From assembly GCA_947497905.1 (NCBI GenBank), contig CANMIH010000001.1, forward strand, positions 1,170,359 to 1,234,358: DNA of 64,000 nucleotides, read 5' to 3'. Made by a program: the position numbers and the translations under genes. This DNA is from an uncultured Pelagimonas sp. (lineage in GTDB: Bacteria > Pseudomonadota > Alphaproteobacteria > Rhodobacterales > Rhodobacteraceae). Shown here one piece after another: positions 58,181-64,000 of this stretch. The notes under the pieces are model-generated. The model had not been told where the DNA came from. It saw nothing but the letters and a program-made list of their open reading frames with translations, and ran no database searches. Each line of letters begins with the position of its first letter. The first letter of the stretch is position 1.

Positions 58181-58202
58181 GACCGAACGTACAAAAAATT
58201 TG

Positions 58203-58222
58203 GAGGGGGCATCGCCCCCTCT
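58203..58222. terminator. Bidirectional terminator between mnmA and the ketosynthase gene
   Basis: GAGGGGGC-ATC-GCCCCCTC forms the stem. On the minus strand CAAATTTTTTG follows; on the plus strand only TCTTCT. It separates the converging genes. Confidence 0.6.
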
Positions 58223-58283
58223 TCTGTATTCGTCACTGATGCATTTAGCTGAAAGTTATCTGACAGTGCCGGTGATACCCTGG

Positions 58284-59492
58284 TCAGACCCGACCAAGCG
58301 CCAACACCGCGTTCAACCCGCCAAAGGCAAAGGCATTGGAGAGAACAACATCCACCTCGGCCTCACGCGCTTCATTTGGCACAACATCCAGCGCACATTC
58401 CGGATCAGGTTCTTCATAGTTGATGGTGGGCGCAATGATGCCTTCGTTCAATGCCATCAGACAGGCCAGAAGCTCGACAGCGCCGGTGCCGCCAATCAGG
58501 TGACCGTGCATCGATTTCGTCGACGACATCATCAGTTTGTCCGCATGCGTGCCAAACACATCTGCAACGGCCGCGCATTCGGTCTTGTCGTTGGCGGCGG
58601 TTCCCGTGCCATGGGCATTCACATAGCCAACACGTGTTTTATCGATCCGCGCATCCGCCAAAGCACCTGAGATCGCACGCGCCGCACCCTGTTTCGACGG
58701 CATGACAATATCCGCAGCATCCGAGGTCATTGCAAAACCTAGAACTTCCGCGAGGATCGTGGCGCCACGCGCTTTGGCGTGCTCATACTCTTCAAACACA
58801 AAGATGCCCGCGCCTTCGCCCTGCACCATCCCATTGCGTGTTGCACTAAAGGGGCGACAGGCGTCTTTGGTCATAACGCGGAGGCCTTCCCAAGCCTTTA
58901 CCCCGCCAAAACACAGCATAGATTCGGACCCACCGGTGATCATTGCCGTGCACATGCCTGTACGGATCATCTGAAACGCCTGCCCCATCGCATGGTTCGA
59001 ACTTGCACAGGCTGTCGCAACCGTAAAGCTGGGGCCGCGCAGATTGAACTCCATGCTGACATGGCTGGCTGCGGCATTGTTCATCAACTTAGGGACAACA
59101 AAGGGATGAACCCGGTTCTTACCCTCTTCGTAAACGGCGCGATAGTTTTCATCCTGAGTGGTCAATCCACCACCAGACGTTCCCAAAACGACACCGGATT
59201 TATTCGCCAGCTCGCCGGAAAACTCGAGCCCGGACTGCGCCATAGCCTGCCGAGCCGCAAGCAACGTAAATTGCGTAAACCGGTCATACAGCGCCAACTG
59301 CTGCCGGTTAAACACCGCTTCCGCATCATAGCCACGCACCTGACCACCGATCCGGATCGCCAGCCGGTCAACATCGCGGAACTCAAGCTCACCAATTCCA
59401 CACCGACCTTCGCGCATGGCTTCTTGCGTCTGCGCGACGTCATGGCCCAACGCGTTAATTGTGCCCGCGCCGGTGATTACTACACGTTTCAC
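58284..59492 (-). CDS. Beta-ketoacyl-ACP synthase, FabF-like
   Basis: 402 residues from a GTG start that overlaps the ACP stop (GTGA). The active-site C162 is in VATACASSNHAMG, and the two His are in NAHGTGTAANDKTE and the SMHGHLIGG segment (Thr is more usual before GH). It elongates acyl-ACP chains. Placed between ACP and lpxD it is probably for a special acyl chain, likely of lipid A, rather than general fatty-acid synthesis. Confidence 0.88.
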   Translation of the reverse strand: MKRVVITGAGTINALGHDVAQTQEAMREGRCGIGELEFRDVDRLAIRIGGQVRGYDAEAVFNRQQLALYDRFTQFTLLAARQAMAQSGLEFSGELANKSGVVLGTSGGGLTTQDENYRAVYEEGKNRVHPFVVPKLMNNAAASHVSMEFNLRGPSFTVATACASSNHAMGQAFQMIRTGMCTAMITGGSESMLCFGGVKAWEGLRVMTKDACRPFSATRNGMVQGEGAGIFVFEEYEHAKARGATILAEVLGFAMTSDAADIVMPSKQGAARAISGALADARIDKTRVGYVNAHGTGTAANDKTECAAVADVFGTHADKLMMSSTKSMHGHLIGGTGAVELLACLMALNEGIIAPTINYEEPDPECALDVVPNEAREAEVDVVLSNAFAFGGLNAVLALGRV

Positions 59493-59749
59493 GATGACTG
59501 CTCTTTGATCAGCGTCTGAATGCCCTCAATGATTTTCGCCACCGAAGAGATGTCAAAATCGCTTGCGGTTGGGTCGTTGGCATTGAAGGGCACGGAAATA
59601 TCAAACGCCTCTTCAATGGCAAAAATAGTCTCGACAAGCCCAAGACTGTCGATCCCCAGATCTTCTGGGGTGCTGTCGAGTGCTACATCGGATGGTTCCA
59701 ACATTGCCTGCTCAGCAATGATCGCGATCACCTGGTCTTTGACGTCCAT
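59489..59749 (-). CDS. Acyl carrier protein
   Basis: 86 residues. The phosphopantetheine Ser is in DLGIDSLGLVETIFAIEE. It differs from normal AcpP by more residues around and behind the site and resembles the dedicated ACPs of lipid A synthesis (AcpXL type). It is coupled to the ketosynthase gene and lies 36 bp behind lpxD. Confidence 0.88.
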   Translation of the reverse strand: MDVKDQVIAIIAEQAMLEPSDVALDSTPEDLGIDSLGLVETIFAIEEAFDISVPFNANDPTASDFDISSVAKIIEGIQTLIKEQSS

Positions 59750-59785
59750 GGTCCTGGCCCTGTGTTGATCTCTGTCACAAGCGAT

Positions 59786-60877
59786 TTAATCGTTTGCCAT
59801 CAGCTTGGAAACAGCTTTCTTAAGATCTGCTACGTCACGGAAGAGGCGTGGCAGCCGGCGCAGGCCTTTATAAGATTCAACGTGGCTTTCGATTTTCATC
59901 GCAGGGTAGCCCAGCACCACCCGACCAGCTGGCACATTTGACAGGGCAACGCTTCCGCCGCCTAGGATCGCACCGTCACCAATCTGGATGTTATCCGCCG
60001 CCCCGGCACGCCCGCCGAGAACTGCGTTGTTCCCGATTTTGGTCGAGCCCCCGAGACCCACCTGACCGCACAGCAACGCGTTGTCACCGATCACCACGTT
60101 GTGGGCGACCTGCACAAGATTGTCGATCTTGGTGCCGTTGCCGATCTTGGTCGAACGCACGGTCCCACGGTCCACACTGGTGTTTGACCCGATCTCAACG
60201 TCATGTCCGATCTCAACACCGCCCAACGAATGGATACGCGCCCAGGCCTGGGTTTCCGCCTCGGTTTCGTCCACCAATGTCTCACGCGCCTTTTCAACGC
60301 TCGACACTTCAGGCGTGACAAAAGAAAACCCATCTGAGCCGATACAGGCGCCGGGATGCGCTTTAAACCGATCCCCAATGATCACCCGCTCGGTGATACG
60401 AACACCTGCATGTAGAAACGCATTTTCGCCAATCTGGCTGTCCCAGCCAATGAAGCACTGCGGGCCGATGACAGAGCCTTTGCCAATCCGCACGCCGGCG
60501 CCGATGACGGTAAAGGGCCCAACAGAGACATCCTCGGCCAACTCGGCGGTGGGGTCGATCACGGCGGACGGATGGATGCCTTTGGCAAACCCCGCCCCCG
60601 GATCCATCATTTCTGAGAGCCCCGAAAGCGCAAACCGAGGCCGTGGTGGCAACAGAACGGCCTTCAGACCGTAGCTTTGCCAATCCACGCCTTCCCACAT
60701 CATGGCAGCTTTGGCCTGCCCGGCGCTTAGATCCTTGGCAAATTCGGGCTTCATTGCCATGGCCAACTGATCTGGCCCTGCATCTGCAGGTTCGGCCACC
60801 GAGGAAATCACAAGATCCCCCTGCCCTTCAAAAGCAACACCAAGTGCGTTTGCAATTTCGGCAATGGTAAATGTCAT
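59786..60877 (-). CDS. lpxD: UDP-3-O-acylglucosamine N-acyltransferase
   Basis: 363 residues from the ATG at 60877; a longer frame to 60925 would start inside a hairpin. The N-terminal LpxD domain is followed by a left-handed beta-helix of hexapeptide repeats (VGPFTVIGAGVRIGKGSVIGP and so on) and the catalytic His in NLVQVAHNVVIGDNA. It adds the second 3-hydroxyacyl chain in lipid A synthesis. Its ribosome-binding site lies inside a stable hairpin. Confidence 0.95.
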   Translation of the reverse strand: MTFTIAEIANALGVAFEGQGDLVISSVAEPADAGPDQLAMAMKPEFAKDLSAGQAKAAMMWEGVDWQSYGLKAVLLPPRPRFALSGLSEMMDPGAGFAKGIHPSAVIDPTAELAEDVSVGPFTVIGAGVRIGKGSVIGPQCFIGWDSQIGENAFLHAGVRITERVIIGDRFKAHPGACIGSDGFSFVTPEVSSVEKARETLVDETEAETQAWARIHSLGGVEIGHDVEIGSNTSVDRGTVRSTKIGNGTKIDNLVQVAHNVVIGDNALLCGQVGLGGSTKIGNNAVLGGRAGAADNIQIGDGAILGGGSVALSNVPAGRVVLGYPAMKIESHVESYKGLRRLPRLFRDVADLKKAVSKLMAND

Positions 60878-60878
60878 G

Positions 60879-60918
60879 ATCTTTCCCAACCCAAGTCGAT
60901 GTTCAAGTTGGGAAAGAT
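60879..60918 (-). promoter_or_regulatory. Hairpin covering the lpxD ribosome-binding site
   Basis: ATCTTTCCCAAC (60907-60918, read on the minus strand) pairs exactly with GTTGGGAAAGAT (60879-60890), with a 16-base loop. The second arm includes GGGAAAG, the only ribosome-binding site of lpxD, two to eleven bases before the ATG. The stem should reduce translation of lpxD unless opened. A terminator is unlikely because no T-run follows. Confidence 0.55.
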
Positions 60919-60950
60919 GTAACAATCAGGCCCTTAAGAGGGAAGTGCGA

Positions 60951-62588
60951 TCAGCTGTTTTCTTGCATCAGGGTCACCCCTGCGGCCTCAAGCGCCTTCC
61001 AGATACGTGCATCGCGGCTATAAACGTCGCGGCGGTACTTGACCTGACCTTTGGCTTCGGTGAAGGCCGTGCGATAGATCAGGTGCACGCGAACCGGAGT
61101 TTCCAGATCAACCTTCGTCTCTTTGCGGGTGCGCAAGATGCTCTGGAAATATCCCTCTGGATCCGCTTCCTGCTTGGCCAAAAGCGCATAGCCAAAGTCA
61201 TGTGGGTCGTCCAAACGGATACAGCCATGGCTAAAGGTCCGCACCTCACGTGCGAACAGGCTCTGCGACGGGGTGTCATGCAGATAGATATTGTATTTGT
61301 TCGGGAACATGAACTTCACCGAACCAAGCGCATTACGCGGTCCCGGAGGCTGGCGCATGGAGAAGGGGAAGCTGCGCGCTGAATACCGTGAGAAATCTCG
61401 ACCACGCCCAACAACACGACCCCGGCCATCAATCACTTCTAGATGCGACACCGCACCCGAATTCGCGCGCAACAGAGGCAAATACTCGTTCACAATGATG
61501 GAACGCGGCACATACCAAGACGGATTGATCACCATATGGGTCATCACGTCAGAAAACTCTGGTGTGCGCCGATCCAGATCCTGGTGACCGATTACCGATT
61601 TGGTTTCAAAGGTCAGCTTGTTGTCATCATAGATCTGAGCATGAAAATCGACGAGATTGACCTTGATATGGCGCTGCCCCAGCCCGTCAGGCATGTTGAG
61701 CCAGCGTTCGCGCTCCATAGCAACCATGATGGACTTCAGACGATCCTGAGGGGCGACGTTGATTTCTTTCAGGGTGCCAGCCCCCGCCACGCCATCCGCC
61801 TTGAGCCCGTGATCATCCTGAAATTGCTGAACCGCGGTTTGGAGCGAGCTGTCATAGCGCGCGCTCAGCGTGGGTTTCATATAGCCCATCGAGACAAGAC
61901 GATTGCGCAGAGCAACAACGGCCTCTCCGCTCTGCCCGGGTTTGATCTTGCTGCCACGAACCCTTGGGCCCCACCCACCCTGATCGATGGTGTGCTGCAA
62001 CCGAAGTTTGGCGCGCATGAGACGGGCATATTCTGGGCTGGATGGTGGAAGACTACGCATCACTGCGCGTGGATCTTCTTCCATCAAACGCGTCAACAAC
62101 ACATCTGCATCGCGATGGGGAGGTTTGCGTTTAATGCCCCCCACAACTCGGCCTGGGTTCAGTTGTCCCGATTGGATATCACGCGCGAAATTCAGGAACA
62201 GCTGCGACAGCTCGACCTCAAGCAGCCCCCGCTCCCGATCCGTTGTCGCGTCTGCCAAACGACGCAGCAATGCATCGGCATTATATTTATGTGGCGGCAG
62301 ACCGTGATCGACACCCATCGAGAAGGCCTCGATAAGCGCCAGGCGTCGCGCTCTGTCTTCGTCGCCACCCCCGGTCCAGATCGGAGCAAAGGCACGTTCG
62401 CGGTAGAAAGCTGCGAGATTCGAATCATCACCAACGCTTTCGGCGACGGCCTGGCTGTAGGCGCTCACTTTAAAAGTGAAAGCCGCTTCGGCCTGTGCCG
62501 TGCTAGCTGAGGACACGACAAACAGCGCGCTCGCTGTCACGATCCCCCGAACTGCGTTGCGAACAAACCCGCCATCAATCATCTGCAT
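60951..62588 (-). CDS. L,D-transpeptidase (YcbB-like)
   Basis: 545 residues from the ATG at 62588 (AAAGG in front). A signal peptide, a peptidoglycan-binding domain (QTAVQQFQDDHGLKADGVAG) and a YkuD catalytic domain with Cys in FSHGCIRLDDP are present. The enzyme makes 3-3 cross-links in peptidoglycan or attaches lipoproteins to it. It lies upstream of lpxD in the same direction (73 bp). Confidence 0.9.
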   Translation of the reverse strand: MQMIDGGFVRNAVRGIVTASALFVVSSASTAQAEAAFTFKVSAYSQAVAESVGDDSNLAAFYRERAFAPIWTGGGDEDRARRLALIEAFSMGVDHGLPPHKYNADALLRRLADATTDRERGLLEVELSQLFLNFARDIQSGQLNPGRVVGGIKRKPPHRDADVLLTRLMEEDPRAVMRSLPPSSPEYARLMRAKLRLQHTIDQGGWGPRVRGSKIKPGQSGEAVVALRNRLVSMGYMKPTLSARYDSSLQTAVQQFQDDHGLKADGVAGAGTLKEINVAPQDRLKSIMVAMERERWLNMPDGLGQRHIKVNLVDFHAQIYDDNKLTFETKSVIGHQDLDRRTPEFSDVMTHMVINPSWYVPRSIIVNEYLPLLRANSGAVSHLEVIDGRGRVVGRGRDFSRYSARSFPFSMRQPPGPRNALGSVKFMFPNKYNIYLHDTPSQSLFAREVRTFSHGCIRLDDPHDFGYALLAKQEADPEGYFQSILRTRKETKVDLETPVRVHLIYRTAFTEAKGQVKYRRDVYSRDARIWKALEAAGVTLMQENS

Positions 62589-62925
62589 ACCATCCTTTAT
62601 TATCGCGCGCTCGATATATCCAAAAGACATTGCAATCAACGGCCTGCGCCTGTCCATTCACATTTCTGACAGTCCCGAAAACAGATTCGATCTGCGCCCC
62701 AAAATCCTCGCCACACCAAAACGGCACATAACGGCCACAGTTATCTCAACTTTGGGCGATAAACTGCCAATTCCCCCTTGATCATTTGGTGTGACGCAAA
62801 ACTTTCTTTTTTGGTAACTCGATTCGTGTCATATGGTTATCGACATCTGGGGATAGATGGCAGGTGGCGTACAACGATGCGCCCGCAAAACAGGTAACGG
62901 CGACTACGGGACAGGCGCTTCACAT
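62589..62925. other. 337-bp divergent intergenic region
   Basis: It must hold the promoters of the L,D-transpeptidase gene and of the DUF882 gene. No clear promoter boxes, repeats or further genes are recognised. An in-frame extension of the DUF882 gene up to 62857 lacks a ribosome-binding site. Confidence 0.45.
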
Positions 62926-63495
62926 ATGGTAGATACGACTTCTTGCCGCTTTACGCGGCGCGGACTTCTTGGTGCGTTTGCAGCGACCTCTGTTGTTGCG
63001 GCCCCCACCTATTCTAATGCGGCTGGCTTCCTGCGCGGCGCAGGGGACGTTCGCCGTCTTCGTATGTACTCGGGTCGCACCGGGGAACGCATCGATATGA
63101 TCTACTGGATTGAGGGCGATTACCTCGCTGACTCGATCAAAGAGATCAACTACTTCATGCGGGACTGGCGCACCAACGACGTCAAAAAGATCAACACACG
63201 CACGCTCGACATTATGGCGGCGGCACACAATCTGATGGATGTGTCCGAGCCTTACATGTTGATTTCAGGCTACCGCAGCCCGAAAACCAACGCCATGCTG
63301 CGCAGCCGCTCTAGCGGAGTTGCTCGCAACTCGCGCCATCTGCGCGGCGAAGCAGCCGATCTGCGCCTGTCATCTCGTTCCGTCAATCAGATGTACAAAG
63401 CTGCCCTGGCTTGCAAAGGCGGCGGCGTTGGGCGCTATTCCAAATCAAATTTCGTTCACATGGACTGTGGACCGGTACGTAGCTGGGGACGGTAA
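62926..63495 (+). CDS. DUF882 (YcbK-like) Tat-exported peptidase-like protein
   Basis: 189 residues from the ATG at 62926. The start CRFTRRGLLGAFAATSVVAA is a twin-arginine signal. The domain is related to M15 D-Ala-D-Ala peptidases, with zinc ligands H and D in SRHLRGEAADLRL and H in FVHMDCG. It should act on peptidoglycan in the periplasm. It is divergent from the L,D-transpeptidase gene, a common partner (YcbK next to YcbB in E. coli). Confidence 0.88.
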   Translation: MVDTTSCRFTRRGLLGAFAATSVVAAPTYSNAAGFLRGAGDVRRLRMYSGRTGERIDMIYWIEGDYLADSIKEINYFMRDWRTNDVKKINTRTLDIMAAAHNLMDVSEPYMLISGYRSPKTNAMLRSRSSGVARNSRHLRGEAADLRLSSRSVNQMYKAALACKGGGVGRYSKSNFVHMDCGPVRSWGR

Positions 63496-63540
63496 GCCCG
63501 TTTACTTTCCCCACCTGCTTCTATCTTCGAAGAACCACAA

Positions 63541-63565
63541 GGCGTCCCTAGCGGGCGCCTTTTTT
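63541..63565 (+). terminator. Terminator of the DUF882 gene
   Basis: GGCGTCC (63541-63547) pairs with GGGCGCC (63553-63559) with one G-T pair, followed by TTTTTT. Confidence 0.85.
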
Positions 63566-63664
63566 ATATCTGCTCTCCTGAGAGATTCGACAGTCAGGAA
63601 TTCCTGCCCCACGCCTCGCCCTCGGCTACGCCAACACCGTTGAAAATCAGATCGTTACAAACGC

Positions 63665-63690
63665 AAAAAGCGCCCCAAAGGGGCGCTTTT
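63665..63690 (-). terminator. Terminator of the tRNA-Asp array
   Basis: AAAAGCGCCCC and GGGGCGCTTTT (11-bp perfect stem, AAA loop) with a T-run on the minus strand. It lies 12 bp behind the last tRNA-Asp of the array. Confidence 0.88.
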
Positions 63691-63702
63691 GCATATGAAG
63701 AG

Positions 63703-63779
63703 TGGCGCGGTTGACGGGGCTCGAACCCGCGACCCCCGGCGTGACAGGCCGGTACTCTAACCATCTGAGCTACAACCGC
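63703..63779 (-). tRNA. tRNA-Asp (GTC), copy 3 of the array in transcription order
   Basis: 77 bases. Acceptor stem GCGGTTG/CAACCGC, anticodon GTC in the CCTGTCACG loop, T-loop GGGTTCGAGCC and an encoded CCA are all present. It is identical to the other two copies. Confidence 0.97.
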
Positions 63780-63812
63780 TCTCTTCAAATTACGCCTGCG
63801 TTCAGGAAGGAA

Positions 63813-63889
63813 TGGCGCGGTTGACGGGGCTCGAACCCGCGACCCCCGGCGTGACAGGCCGGTACTCTAACCATCTGAGCTACAACCGC
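63813..63889 (-). tRNA. tRNA-Asp (GTC), copy 2
   Basis: Identical in all 77 bases to the neighbouring copies, with anticodon GTC and encoded CCA. Confidence 0.97.
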
Positions 63890-63922
63890 TCTCTTCAAAT
63901 TACGCCTGCGTTCAGGAAGGAA

Positions 63923-63999
63923 TGGCGCGGTTGACGGGGCTCGAACCCGCGACCCCCGGCGTGACAGGCCGGTACTCTAACCATCTGAGCTACAACCGC
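63923..63999 (-). tRNA. tRNA-Asp (GTC), copy 1
   Basis: Identical in all 77 bases to the other copies. It ends one base before the window edge, so the promoter lies outside. Confidence 0.97.
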
Positions 64000-64000
64000 T

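Larger units (their letters stand above)
63703..63999. repeat. Tandem 110-bp repeat holding three tRNA-Asp genes
   Basis: The start points 63703, 63813 and 63923 are exactly 110 bp apart. Both spacers (33 bp between tRNA ends) are identical, including the stretch after the tRNA 5' end. The array may go on beyond the window edge. Confidence 0.95.

Noticed and set aside
63594..63788. 64-codon minus-strand frame
   Set aside because: It runs through the tRNA-Asp gene and its terminator and is an accidental open frame.

Overview
The window is a stretch of alphaproteobacterial chromosome, most probably from the Roseobacter group (Rhodobacterales). The signs are the neighbouring sciP and ctrA cell-cycle genes, two copies of the F1-ATPase zeta-type protein (DUF1476), an IalB protein, a form II CO-dehydrogenase-like operon, a PdxR/MocR regulator facing a DUF1127 gene, and an alphaproteobacterial-type LexA box (GTTC-N7-GTTC). 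Most of it reads as G+C-rich core genome. The first 1.8 kb is clearly more A+T-rich.

Layout. (a) 1-8925: right-hand part of an integrated element. It holds the 3' part of an SNF2-type helicase gene, a 300-bp non-coding stretch, a promoter with a palindromic operator between its -35 and -10, a tightly overlapping cassette of small phage-like genes (RecT-like annealing protein, NYN-domain protein, cytosine-C5 methyltransferase-like protein, excisionase-like protein), and a tyrosine integrase. It ends at a 19-bp sequence that looks like the 3' end of a tRNA gene (candidate att site). (b) 9023-13417: coxG-coxS-coxL-coxM on the minus strand, form II by its AYRGAGR active-site motif. (c) 13531-18407: HerA/DUF853 ATPase, an intergenic region with two terminator-ended small-RNA candidates, ialB, a DUF808 membrane protein, and gap with several operator-like sites. 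(d) 18531-28996: DctB/DctD-like two-component pair, purine genes purQ, purS and purC separated by a chemoreceptor gene and a protease/beta-helix gene, then two tandem zeta-type genes. (e) 29177-39882: membrane and metabolic genes (MprF-like, EamA, FadL, MetA, PPK2, TetR) and several unassigned proteins. (f) 40011-51298: rplM-rpsI, MocR/DUF1127, speD-speE, thioesterase, enoyl-CoA hydratase, trmFO, methyltransferase, gluQRS, hisI, NifU-like, soluble chemoreceptor, and a 39-residue membrane peptide behind a LexA box. (g) 51428-64000: recG, ligA, ctrA, sciP, mnmA, a ketosynthase/ACP/lpxD cluster, L,D-transpeptidase, a DUF882 protein and three identical tRNA-Asp genes in 110-bp tandem repeats.

How the genes fit together. 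The purine genes supply the PurS and PurQ parts of FGAM synthase and the SAICAR synthase step. The speD-speE pair makes spermidine. The ctrA/sciP pair is a regulator and its antagonist. lpxD, ACP and ketosynthase probably serve lipid A acyl-chain supply, while the L,D-transpeptidase and DUF882 protein serve the cell wall. The most promising little-described items are the SOS-boxed small membrane peptide (51179-51298), the two structured small-RNA candidates (15073-15359), the operator-in-promoter switch of the integrated element (2132-2188), and the hairpin covering the lpxD ribosome-binding site. All functional calls come from reading the sequence and motifs. No database search was run.
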